From NCBI GenBank assembly GCA_004151065.3, contig NWUY0300032584.1:27789-49043 (forward strand): a stretch of DNA of 21,255 bases, given 5' to 3'. The stretch comes from Larix sibirica. Its lineage: Eukaryota > Streptophyta > Pinopsida > Pinales > Pinaceae. The notes below the pieces were generated by a model. The model searched no databases and was not told where the DNA came from. It worked only from the letters and a program-made list of their open reading frames with translations. This document shows, in pieces, positions 11,291-19,629 of the stretch (the stretch's first letter is position 1; each line of letters begins with the position of its first letter). Position numbers and translations under genes: made by a program.

Positions 11291-11590
11291 CTTGTTATCT
11301 ATGCCTCAACTACCTGTTACCTTCTTTAGTTAAATGGGTTGTCTATATCTATTGTCCATGCATGAGTTATTCATCTACCATTTATTTTTTATATTTTTTT
11401 CATAATTGTTTATTTAAAATTTTGAACAAACATTACACTTGTCACATCCTCCTTCAATCTACGAAAAGCATAGATTATATTCCACCCCAAATTATAATAT
11501 ATAAACATCTATGAATATAACAAAAGGAAACATTCCATCTTTCAACAACAATAACAACAACAAAAAGCTGAAATAACAAGAAAAAAAAGC

Positions 11591-11864
11591 ATGAGCAGTA
11601 GTGGGAGGAAACTGAAACGGAGAACCCCAAGTCCCCCTCCTCAATTTGAACTTTATTAAGTACGACATGACAAACAAGAGCACCAGTAATCCAAGAAGAT
11701 CATTGGAAAATCAATGGGCGAGAATAATACCTCCCTCTCTACTAATTTTTCTAGGTATCCAACTTCTCTGCTTGAGAGAAACGTCTCCTAGAAAACAAGG
11801 TGCGACTGATCCACCCGTTATCTATAATCTTAATCTGGTTGTATTTAGCACTAGCACTACGTAA
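11591..11864 (+). other. Possible coding remnant in overlapping frames
   Basis: An ATG at 11591 opens MSSSGRKLKRRTPSPPPQF, then stops at a TAA after 22 codons. A shifted frame stays open for 72 codons to 11864 without its own ATG. The basic, serine/proline-rich opening looks protein-like, but no splice pair joining the two frames is convincing. Just upstream lies a simple AAC-rich stretch (about 11543-11563). It could be a dead gene start or chance. Confidence 0.2.
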
Positions 11865-11986
11865 CTACCTTGCTTGTTATTTTCTGGAATTTTCAAGCCC
11901 TCATTGTATATCATATCACACCAATACCATTTAGTTACATTTGACTTTTTGACTCTAATCTCACATCTTTACGAATCGAGGAATAA

Positions 11987-12094
11987 TTACTTCATACAAA
12001 TCCAACCAAGTCCATCCCTGCGGCTAGACTGATCCACTACCACGACATTGCTTCTTCTAACCTCATTTACGGCCCAAGCAACAAAAACTACCGC
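11987..12094 (-). other. Short protein-like open frame
   Basis: A 35-codon minus-strand frame reads AVVFVAWAVNEVRRSN and ends GLGWICMK before TAA. It is bounded upstream by TGA with no ATG. It could be a last exon or a relic; no family is recognised. Confidence 0.15.
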
Positions 12095-12481
12095 TCAGTT
12101 AAGAACAAAAAATATTTGAACTGTCAAACTATTAGGAGGGTGTCTAAGATCTCTAAGGTTTTAAGGTAAAATATTGAAACCTCAATCTGCAGTAGTAAGA
12201 TCAGAAGTTGATCTTCTATGAGATCAAGAGATGTCGAGCTCAATATGTTTATATGGTTTTAGGTTGATGATACAACATATGAACTGAAAATAGATCAAAA
12301 TTAGGAACATGTGTTATGTAGCGGTAAGTTTGGATATATATGGGGGAACTCTCTCTCCCTCAGGTATGGATTGAACATGTATCATGTGTGTGATGTGGTC
12401 CTTCTCTCTCGGCCATGGATGGGGGACATCTCTTCTCCTATCTGTCAGTGATGGGTTCTTCTTTCATTCTTTCGCGTCTAG
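12095..12481. other. Stretch with no gene seen
   Basis: No repeat or open frame stands out on either strand. A GTAAGT at 12315 and a CTCAG about 40 bp later are too close together to be a plant intron. Confidence 0.4.
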
Positions 12482-13183
12482 TGGAAACTTGGCTCAATCA
12501 ATCATATCTTCTCTTATGGTGGTCTAGGAGCAATGAGAAAGCAAGGACACAGTGGAAAGTTGGATAGCATGATCGATAAAGCAAGAACTAGGGGGGATAA
12601 TGTGAAAATGCCTTTCAGTTTTATTCTACCAAACACTAATGATCGATCGAAAGACCTAAAGTGTTATTAGAAGGAGTGCTAGGTTATTCCTTTATGACCA
12701 AATGGAGAGTGTGATCTCTAAGACCGTCCATATCTGGCGAGGAGATTAGAAATTGAAATGCGTCATGCAATAAAAACTTTGAGGATTACCTAATCTGAAG
12801 AAGAAAAATTAAAAATTGTGATCAGTTTTACTTACATGCAGACACCAAAAACTAATGTTAAATTTAAATTTGTGGCCTTTTTTAAGTCCAGAAACATATC
12901 TATTCTTTTTTCAATCCAATGGTTGGCACGCGAACTCATGAAAATGGTTTGCAGGTGAATTGAAACTGAGCCGATCAAAAGTCCAACAGAAACTAATGAT
13001 GAATCATCCCCTATAACTAACATTCCAAAAAATTGGGCCTATTTATCCCAGAATAAGTCCTTGCTCCATGAAATTGGGGTGAATGGGAGTGGAAACCTGA
13101 TTTGGGGAGGGAGAAATTTCCTTGTAAGGAACCTCATTCCTAAAAATCATTGCGAGTGGAAAGATGTAGCCCAAATTTCATGA
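12482..13183 (+). pseudogene. Decayed coding region, family unknown
   Basis: A single reading frame (in phase with ATGs at 12533 and 12836) stays protein-like for about 230 codons. It is clean from 12482 to 12667, then broken by a cluster of stops from TAG 12668 to TAA 12791. It is clean again to TGA 12956, and from there to TGA 13181. Typical segments are MRKQGHSGKLDSMIDKAR, DRPYLARRLEIEMRHAIKTL, SEEEKLKIVISF and LIWGGRNFLVRNLIPKNHCE. Composition is mixed and charged, unlike random AT-rich DNA. GCAGGTGAAT at the 12956 stop could be a splice site, so a live multi-exon gene is not fully excluded. No known domain was recognised. Confidence 0.45.
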
Positions 13184-13271
13184 GCTAAAACCAATTTTCC
13201 CCTATGCATGGGCTAACCTTTTGCACAATTTATTTAAAAAAAAAATTGGAGACTAAAGATGATAATAATAA

Positions 13272-13529
13272 AATAGCACTACCATATACAGAATTTTGAA
13301 ACTCCTGAAATTTCGTCCGTACAGAAAAAGGGATGATCTGGAAAAATATCCAAAACGGATTCCAGAGCATGCCATAAACAAGGCTCAATATGTAAAAAAA
13401 ACATTTGCAACCACTCCATGGAACTTCTATAAAAGGGATGATCTGGAAAAATACCCAAAACAGATTCCAGAGCATGCCATAACTAGAGCAGTCGATGGTA
13501 GAAACTCAGCAAGCCAAAAACAACGCTAA
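13272..13529 (+). other. ATG-less open frame with internal duplication
   Basis: Eighty-five codons are open before TAA with no ATG. They contain KRDDLEKYPK followed by RIPEHAI or QIPEHAI twice, 35 codons apart. The opposite strand is also open (13230-13475) and hydrophobic, so the true strand, if any, is unclear. It may be the 3' continuation of the relic ending at 13183 in another frame, or transcript sequence of the minus-strand candidate at 13571-13746. Confidence 0.25.
13326..13482. repeat. 52-bp direct repeat, two copies 105 bp apart
   Basis: Copies at 13326-13377 and 13431-13482 differ at only two positions (TATCC or TACCC, CGGAT or CAGAT). They are much better conserved than other duplications in the window, so this one is either young or constrained. 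The 105-bp period is a multiple of three. Confidence 0.9.
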
Positions 13530-13570
13530 AAATAAAAGAGAAACTTAACAGGAGAGAAGTTTATTTAAAC

Positions 13571-13746
13571 CTATTTGCAATCAGCCGCATCCAAGGATTT
13601 CAGCAGCACCTGCAGTCTAAAAACAAAAAATCATGGAGAATGATTTAGTACTGATCTAATATATACATAATATGTCTTTGTAAACTAATTATAAAGAACA
13701 CAAAAAGCAAAATGATTTACATGATTAAATAGAGACACTGCGCCAT
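13571..13746 (-). CDS. Candidate spliced 23-codon micro-ORF
   Basis: On the minus strand, ATG at 13746 gives MAQCLYLI. A donor AT|GTAAAT at 13720 and a strong acceptor TTTTTTGTTTTTAG at 13617 remove a 104-base AT-rich intron. The join stays in frame and gives LQVLLKSLDAADCK before TAG. The intron is typical of plants. A TATATA lies at 13762-13767, but it is only about 20 bases from the ATG, so transcription would probably start inside exon 1. A spliced non-coding transcript is therefore as likely as a peptide. No family is recognised. Confidence 0.2.
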
Positions 13747-14310
13747 ACTGAGGCCTTAGTCTATATAATCGGCAAGAAGATTCCTACTCAGCGGTTGTTG
13801 CATTTCACCTAGTAAAGCGGAAGCAAAGGTTGGTCGGTTGCTTTTGCATATTATTTGAGCTTCATTCAGAGCTCAAACCACATAACTTGAGTCGGGGCAT
13901 TTACAAGTCGAACTGTTCAATCAAGAAAAGGGTTGGGGCCACTGAAAGCTTATAAGTTAGGTGTTCGATGGGCTTGGTCCTGGTTTAACTGGAACTCTGG
14001 AACTCCCAAGAAGGAATAAGAAAGTAGAACCTTCTTCTTGGTTCTGCTTCACAAGGGCCTTGAAACCCTACAATTTCAATTCATGCATAATGCAGCCGAT
14101 AGGGTCATGAAAAAGTTTTAGATTTTGCAGCCACTCGTTGGAGATTAATAAAGAGGAAACTTTTTTACCTTTTCTTTCGATTAAGACATTTGAAAAAAAT
14201 TTAAAAATCAAATATATATTTACGAAAAAACGCAGATTTTGTCTTAAATTTTAGTCTCCTCTAGTGTAGTAGTGTTTTAACCCTAGGGTATTAAATCAAT
14301 TTTCAAGGTC
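13747..14310. other. Intergenic stretch, no coding region seen
   Basis: Short inverted sequences (CCAAGAAG and CTTCTTGG at about 14009-14042) can form a weak hairpin. Nothing else is supportable. Confidence 0.35.
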
Positions 14311-14430
14311 GACCAAAATGAACAAATGATATATTTTTATAGGAGCTTTCAATTTTCTTGCAAATTTTCATTTCAGTTTTTTTTAAATAAAGACTTTGCT
14401 GGTAGCTCGCAACCCTTATTATACAATGTG
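14311..14430. repeat. Direct repeat flanking a 775-bp block, left copy
   Basis: It matches 15205-15320: GATATATTTT, a TTTCTATTTT-type stretch, AAATTT-CATTTCA, a T run, a GACTTTGCTGGTAG-type segment and CCTTATT occur in the same order. It is diverged and AT-rich. No TG...CA ends or primer-binding site were seen, so an LTR-miniature reading is weak. Confidence 0.6.
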
Positions 14431-14467
14431 ACCATCCATTTAACTTGGAGAATAAACCTGCATTATA

Positions 14468-14913
14468 TTATTGAATGGAGGTTGGCTTAGCCCAAGCCAA
14501 ACCCATATCAAACAATGATAATAGAATTTCCTTGGCCAATTCCTCCATTGGAGACGTGACGTTCCTTCTATGACTGCGCACTAGACAAAGGAAACTGCAA
14601 AGGTAAGGGGGCACGTTCCCATGAACCATGGGTTGCCAGAACGCTAGGGGAGGAAAAACCACTGTGTTTTCTAATCCAAGAACAAGTAAAGCAAGGAGAG
14701 CCTCCATTAATGCGGGGGCTTTCCTCTTTATCCTGAGATGTTTCCATTTACGAAACGCCCCAAGAAAAGACATAGCCAGGGTAACGCCCTAGCTTTCCTC
14801 CATGCAATCCCCATAAATACGGTTAAGATCCAACACATGACCTTGTTTTCGTTTGGAATGTGGACTCTAGTGAGGAGATTTCTCTCACTACGAGAAGAGC
14901 CGTCTTTAGCCAT
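14468..14913 (-). other. Block of overlapping open frames, possible gene
   Basis: This block is richer in GC than its surroundings. On the minus strand an ATG at 14913 opens MAKDGSSRSERNLLTRVH and runs 61 codons with a hydrophobic middle. A second frame, 101 codons, runs to 14468 and includes MEALLALLVLGLENTVVF. A third frame is also open for over 50 codons. The plus strand is open for 113 codons (14738-15079), with a TATA-like CATAAATA at about 14811-14818. The frames could be joined by a splice or frameshift, but no GT-AG pair gives a convincing product. A gene of unknown strand or a relic are both possible. Confidence 0.25.
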
Positions 14914-15204
14914 GGTAAGCTCCTACGATTCAATCTGTTTTGTGACATTTAGTTTTGAGGTAACCTATATGTATATACTCTTATGCATGGGTTATCCCTG
15001 CATTCGATTCAGATTGTGCTTTGTGTACGTCGCGTGGATTATGCGGCGTGGATTATCCTTTCCAAAGGGTGGTGAGTGAGAAGAGGCTCTCTCTCTCTGG
15101 CATTCGTTTCTCTCTTTAGCATATCGTCTCGGAGTTATAACATATTTAAAATCCTTCTCTTGTATCATACGTTAGCAATACCATCTCCTGGTAATATTTT
15201 TATT

Positions 15205-15320
15205 GACTGAAATGGGCAAACGATATATTTTATAAAAAATTTCTATTTTATTGTAAATTTTTATTTCAATTTTTTTTCAAAAACAGGAACTTTGTTGCTA
15301 GGCATCCTTATTTAACAATT
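15205..15320. repeat. Direct repeat flanking a 775-bp block, right copy
   Basis: Partner of 14311-14430. The two copies bracket the GC-richer block with open frames, which might therefore have been inserted or duplicated as a unit. Confidence 0.6.
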
Positions 15321-16021
15321 TTAAACTTTTGAAATTAAAGTATGTAGTCTTTATAAAACTACAAGAATCATAAATAAATTCTCCATTCATCATAAAACAA
15401 CTCAATAAAATAGTTAATAAAATCTTAAAAATGTGTTGAAATTTTACATTTATATACTTATTACGTCCATACCATCAATACTTCTATACCATCTTATTAC
15501 ATAAATTCTATTAAAATGATTTAATATTTATTTTTTTTATCGATTTTCTAATTTTTAAGATTTATAATTTCAAAAATATAAATAATGTGTAGATCAAATC
15601 AATAGTCTGTTAAACTTTAAAAATATAAATAATCTGTAGATCAAATCCATGGGCGATCTTTTACAGTTTTAACCAGTGCAATAAAAGAGAACCAAACAAA
15701 ATTTACCAAATAATAAAGCTAATCATGGACATGAGTCGGGAACGTTATTACCATATCAATCGGTGAACAATTTTGAACTTGTAGAACTGAATTGCAGTTT
15801 TCAAAGCAGTTATAAAATCATCAAGCATCACGATTCCGATTAGACACTCCAACCATCATGAAAGAACTGAATAAACTTTAAAAATGAGTAGAATATCTTT
15901 TATAAGTTGCAACACACTAAATTCCAAAACTTCTAAACAGTATTAGGGCTATCTATAAAAACTGTACTCAAATCAATAAGCAATTTGCTTTACTTATTAC
16001 ACACAGAATCTCATCATTGAC
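15321..16021. other. AT-rich stretch downstream of the small secreted-protein gene
   Basis: It holds one short direct repeat (described separately) and a doublet of ATACCATC near 15470-15495. No coding region is seen. Confidence 0.4.
15572..15647. repeat. 29-bp direct repeat, two copies
   Basis: AAAAATATAAATAAT, then GTGTAGATCAAATC or CTGTAGATCAAATC, occurs twice about 47 bp apart with one mismatch. Confidence 0.8.
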
Positions 16022-16040
16022 ATTGTATGCTGCATACAAT
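16022..16040. repeat. 19-bp palindrome just past the 16.1-kb gene
   Basis: ATTGTATGC and GCATACAAT are exact inverted arms around a single T. It lies about 40-60 bases beyond the stop codon of the minus-strand gene, so it would fall in the 3' UTR. It may be a structural element or chance. Confidence 0.75.
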
Positions 16041-16079
16041 ATATGCCAGGATTATTTGACAATGAGTCACCCACCATTG

Positions 16080-16441
16080 TTAAGAGCATCGAATTGGGCT
16101 AGGGCCCCCTTGAGGGGAGGAGGCAGAAGTGTCAGGAGGACAAGCAGCTGGTGGGCTTGCGTGCTCCAATATAGCGAATGCGGCAGGAGAAAGAGAAGGA
16201 CTAGGCGAGATTTCCTCGCCAATATCACCTGATTCAAATAATACATATTATATATATCCATTACAAAACAAAACCACGTTAGATATAATGCCAGGCAAAT
16301 CGCTGAAAACAAAAGTGAAGAGATTCTGAGTAAGTGTTTACCCAAGTAACTAGATTCTGAAGGGAGTACCAAATTCCATGTGAAGAGAGTACTGACGATG
16401 AGTATGAGTACAGTCATAATGGATCCCAAACTTGTGCCCAT
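16080..16441 (-). CDS. Small secreted or membrane-anchored proline-rich protein, two exons
   Basis: Exon 1 (16441-16342) encodes 33 residues beginning MGTSLGSIMTVLILIVSTLF, a hydrophobic signal peptide or anchor. The donor TTGG|GTAAAC lies at 16341 and the acceptor TTTGAATCAG at 16229; the intron is 113 bases and AT-rich. Exon 2 (16228-16080) continues in frame to TAA at 16082-16080, giving 82 residues. The mature part contains ISPSPSLSP, ASPPAACPP and SSPQGGPSPIRCS: ten prolines in 48 residues, mostly after Ser, Ala or Cys, plus two cysteines. Ser-Pro and Ala-Pro-like dipeptides are typical of hydroxyproline-rich or arabinogalactan-type cell-wall proteins and of some plant peptide precursors. 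Unspliced, the same ATG reads 124 codons into hydrophobic, unlikely sequence, which supports the spliced model. The strict family is not recognised. GPSP recalls PIP-type peptides, but their G-x-GH ending is absent. Confidence 0.55.
16229..16341 (-). other. GT-AG intron of the proline-rich protein gene
   Basis: It is 113 bases, starts GTAAAC, ends TTGAATCAG, and is AT-rich as plant introns are. A second acceptor-like site (TTTTGTTTTCAG, about 16303) would leave only a 39-base intron and a less plausible protein. Confidence 0.5.
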
Positions 16442-16550
16442 TAAAGCTCTGTAACGAACACAATTCAGAAATAATTATGTGGAAGAATCAATGAGAAACT
16501 TAAGGAAACGGCGTTTGATTTCAATGAACGCAAATCGAGTAGCGAGGAGG

Positions 16551-16560
16551 CGTATTTATC
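16551..16560 (-). promoter_or_regulatory. TATA-like box of the proline-rich protein gene
   Basis: Minus-strand GATAAATACG lies about 110 bases upstream of the ATG at 16441. That predicts a start site near 16525 and an 80-90 base leader. The leader contains no upstream ATG, which favours use of the 16441 start. Confidence 0.4.
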
Positions 16561-16753
16561 AAGAGAAGTGAAGCCTTTGGCAGTTATTTCTCTGTTTAAT
16601 GGACTTTTAATTTATGAAGTCTTCACGCCAACTTGCTTGACGCGTTAAAAGTCGTTCAACTACAATGTAAAGACCAATCAATTATATGGACCCCTCGATC
16701 AGGACCAGACCGTTACAACTCAATTCTAATTGGAAAATTTACAGACTGCTAAG

Positions 16754-16802
16754 CCTCCCATGCCTGGACCGTAACCCGATTGACGGTTCCGGTCATGGGA
16801 GG
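16754..16802. repeat. GC-rich imperfect hairpin
   Basis: CCTCCCATG (16754-16762) pairs exactly with CATGGGAGG (16794-16802). The stem continues through CTGGACCGTAA against TTGACGGTTCCGG, with two mismatches and one bulge, to a loop CCCGAT. It lies about 200 bases upstream of the TATA-like box, in a locally GC-rich island. It could be a regulatory or transposon-end structure; a small-RNA precursor is possible but the stem is short. Confidence 0.6.
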
Positions 16803-16874
16803 GCTCGGCCAACGGTTGACATTGTTGCTGTTGCTGGGCCTTCCGAGGACCCGAACCCACAATCGCATTTCTCT

Positions 16875-16914
16875 GGACGATCGCAGAAATTCGAAGGACG
16901 ATCGCAGAAATTCT
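16875..16914. repeat. 21-bp tandem repeat, two copies
   Basis: GGACGATCGCAGAAATTC is present at 16875 and 16896 with no mismatch over 18 bases. The embedded CGATCG palindrome makes it a candidate for paired protein binding sites upstream of the 16.1-kb gene. Confidence 0.8.
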
Positions 16915-17007
16915 TCGAGGTTTCTTGTGCAATGTAGAAAAAGCATAAATACTAGTCCACCCAAAATTACTAGCTCAACTAACCATAGGTCAAGTCAAAA
17001 GTACGTA

Positions 17008-17078
17008 TCATGTCACTTACAAGAATTGAACCTGGGTGGGGAGGGAAACAAATTCCTCCCAACCACCCAAGCTACAAC
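17008..17078 (-). mobile_element. SINE-type tRNA-derived head, copy 2
   Basis: On the minus strand, TAGCTTGGGTGG (17063-17074) and GGTTCAATTCT (17022-17032) form A and B boxes at tRNA-like spacing. It is the same sequence as copy 1 at 11219-11290, with a few differences between the boxes. Flanks outside about 70 bp do not match. The 154-codon plus frame spanning 16780-17244 reads across it antisense and is not a gene. Confidence 0.6.
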
Positions 17079-17464
17079 CAATGAACATCAATTAAACTCC
17101 TATTTAGCAGAAGTGTTTGTGTTTTTATCCGTAGTTCATTTCCTCAATACGAAGAGACATCTCATTAGGATAGGGTCGGTTCACCCTATTCAATTACCAT
17201 TTCATAATCTCGCTCAGGTTTCAAAAGCTAAATTGTCACTTTGAAGTCTCCCGTCAATTGTGAAAAAATGCAATGCATGGATTTTGATCCTTGCCAGTTT
17301 TGATGTTATTCACAAATCGTTGTGTAATCCCTATTGTTTATATGCGAACAGAACCCATCTCTATTCCGTGGAATTTCTTTTGAAAACTAGTTTTTGCTTC
17401 GAGCTGGAGCATCTTTCCAATTCAGGTAGCCATCGTAGTTCATCTCAGTTTGAGGAAGGAAGCC

Positions 17465-17821
17465 ATGAAAACTCAAGGAAGTGGTGAGAGGTAAGATGTA
17501 ATTGGATCAGTTTGATCTATAAATTCTTTTCAACTCCATTTTTTTCCTCCCATTTATCAAGAGCATTTTTTTTTATTTTGCATGCTAGTTTTTTTTATCA
17601 TGCATCCATATTTGATTATTTTGCATGCTAGTTTTTTATTCAATATGTTAGTTTGCTTAATTTTGAAATGGTAAGGATGTGTTAAGACACAATATTTTTT
17701 TTCGTTATGCAGTTTATTTGCGCATATCCATGTTGAGGGATTCTATCATGAAAGACAAGTTGTGGGATCATATACTCTCTTTGACATATTACAAAAACAC
17801 GAGGCATCGAGCAAAAATTAG
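17465..17821 (+). CDS. Candidate spliced small ORF, 44 codons
   Basis: ATG at 17465 gives MKTQGSGE. A near-consensus donor GAGAG|GTAAGATG lies at 17491. The acceptor TTTTTTCGTTATGCAG ends at 17712. The join is in frame and reads LFAHIHVEGFYHERQVVGSY, then TLFDILQKHEASSKN, before TAG at 17819. The 222-base intron is T-rich, as in plants. The product is hydrophilic with mixed composition and no signal peptide. The frame is open upstream of the ATG to 17384, so the true start or a further exon could lie there. A faint likeness to pentatricopeptide-type segments is too weak to name. It could also be a relic. The single-exon frame at 17679-17972 is the competing model. Confidence 0.3.
17577..17648. 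repeat. T-rich direct repeat within the candidate intron
   Basis: TTTTGCATGCTAGTTTTTT occurs twice, at about 17577 and 17619. It has a partial third copy, ATGTTAGTTTG, just after. Confidence 0.7.
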
Positions 17822-18509
17822 GAAGCTTCTTGTTTATTTCAAGTTGAACATTAATGTATTTCTTAGTATAAGACAAGGAATTTTATGCTACATCAAACCT
17901 GGTGTGGGAATGCTTCTAGAGCACTTACAATTACAATGGAATCCCAAGAAAATCAAGGGTAAAACTAGGTGAGAACCCAATACAATTTTGGCATCCCTTG
18001 ATTTGGAAGCAGAAGACTACGGATTTCTACACAGTCCAGGATAAATTTGTGCTTGTTGTGAGGAAATTCATTACAAGAAGGGATCCTGATTCCTGATAGA
18101 TTCACAAGGGAGACAAAGGAAAGGAGAATGCATACTTTTTTGTTGACAATATGAATACCTACATCTAGATAATAGGATTACTTGTGGATACATACTTGTA
18201 ACCTAAATGTTTATTTAACCAGAATGAATAGCGTTTTTATATTAAAAAAAAAGTGGCTCAGCCATGCACCAAAATTACATCAGAAAGTTCCAAAATCCTC
18301 TGCTGTAGCAAACCTAGACCATCTATAAGTACTAAGGACTGATAAGTTCCAATTACAAAATTCACTCCTTTTTTAGGAGACTGTATGTTCTGGGAGAAAA
18401 TATTTACAACAGAAGACACTGACAAAACATAACCTAACTAAGAGAAATTAGAGAAATCTTCTTCTCCAAAGAGCATTCCTAGAAGCGTCGGGTCGTACTT
18501 GATAATTGG
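17822..18509. other. Stretch with no supportable gene
   Basis: A plus frame remains open to 17972 (tail of a 97-codon frame) but shows no motif. The rest has no open frame, repeat or RNA fold that stands out. Confidence 0.35.
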
Positions 18510-19172
18510 CTAATCGCCTGAATTTTTGTTGAGCTAGTGCTCGAGAAGGCAAAGTCGTCGTTCCATCTCTTGGATTTTCTTTCCTTGTGCCTCAATTAGC
18601 TTGGCCGACTCTTTCTTTCGTGCATGGTGTTCCCTCCTCTCGTACCCTGCGTCCTACTCCAGCTATCTTAAATGTTCCTCTAACATCCATTCGCTAGTTC
18701 TTAGATGTTGCTTCAGGGTACTGAGGTTGTGCCTCATGACCTTCATCTCCTTCGAAGGGTGTTTCACCCCATTGTTTGGGAAGCAATGTAAACCACTTTC
18801 ACTGTCAGCCATTACCAAGAATTCGGCCAGTCGATGTCCACCTTATTCATGTCGTCGGTTCACCACCTACAAATACCTTCTTGATTGTCTGATGCACCAG
18901 ACAATATCAATGTGGAATGGTGCAGAGAATGAAATGAACTGTTTGGCTTATAATTCCATGGCCAAATCATTCTCATCATTTTCCTTGCATATGCCAATAA
19001 ATTTTCCCCGCTTGGAATGGATTTCTCCGCATAAACATGTCCTGCAACATTCAATTCCATCTGCAAAGGAGAAGGGAGCGTTAATCCTACTAATAAGCCA
19101 TTTGAGGTGAAGATCCTTAGGTCTTGAGTGAAAGAAAAGCAAACTGATCATGTTCAAGGAATCCCCAAACTT
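18510..19172 (-). pseudogene. Decayed coding region with coiled-coil-like segment
   Basis: One minus-strand frame runs about 220 codons with stops at 18950 (TAA), 18869 (TAG), 18845 (TAA), 18665, 18656, 18536 and 18512 (all TAG). The first part includes RINAPFSFADGIECCRTCLC and KENDENDLAMEL. After 18842 it reads MRHNLSTLKQHLRTSEWMLE, then KKESAKLIEAQGKKIQEMER, a Lys/Glu/Leu-rich pattern typical of coiled coils. Several of the TAG codons sit where glutamine would suit the heptads, as CAG-to-TAG decay would leave. Protein-like pieces continue in other minus frames up to about 19500, so frameshifts are likely. Retroelement Gag or another mobile-element protein is possible; no zinc knuckle was seen. 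The 169-codon plus frame at 18601-19110 is its antisense shadow. Confidence 0.5.
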
Positions 19173-19629
19173 CTAAGATCCCATAGTGTTTCACTATCAT
19201 CAATCCTTGGAGAAGATCCAAAGCCTCAGCTCTGTCAATGGTAACCTTGCACAGTCCCATGCATATTCCAATATCTTTTGTCAGTCGGGGTTTAAGAGAA
19301 TCCCTCTTGCTCCTATTGCCCCTCATACTCACAACCTAAATGTTATGTCACAGATTTTTGCTAATTGAGGCATCCAAGAATCTTGTCTCCTTGCATTTGG
19401 AGGCAACAACCAAGAATAAGAAACAATTTATTCCAATGCCCTTTAGACTTTGGGGAACCACTTAAATAGATAAGAACTACCTCATCACCATTGCTAGGGG
19501 TTTGGATTATTACAGGCTGTCTCAGGTAGAGGTATTATGATCCTCAGAATATTTTCCAAACACATATACATATTACATACCTCGGGATTGGATTCTAAAT
19601 GGTTGGTTTTCAGGTTCTGAGATGAATAA

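Noticed and set aside
14738-15079. 113-codon plus-strand frame
   Set aside because: It overlaps open minus-strand frames, shows no domain and includes low-complexity stretches. Kept only as part of the unresolved block.
16067-16441. Unspliced 124-codon minus frame
   Set aside because: It reads through a good intron into hydrophobic sequence. The spliced 82-residue model explains the DNA better.
16780-17244. 154-codon plus-strand frame
   Set aside because: It crosses the hairpin island, the 21-bp tandem and the SINE head antisense. No motif, and the sequence is explained by repeats.
17713-17821. Pentatricopeptide-repeat gene fragment
   Set aside because: AHIHVEGF followed by VVGS looks faintly similar, but the following residues do not continue a repeat, so the name is not supportable.
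18601-19110. Longest single open frame in the window (169 codons, plus strand)
   Set aside because: It lies antisense to the minus-strand relic with the coiled-coil pattern, and its own composition (Ser, Cys, Leu-rich) is that of an antisense shadow.
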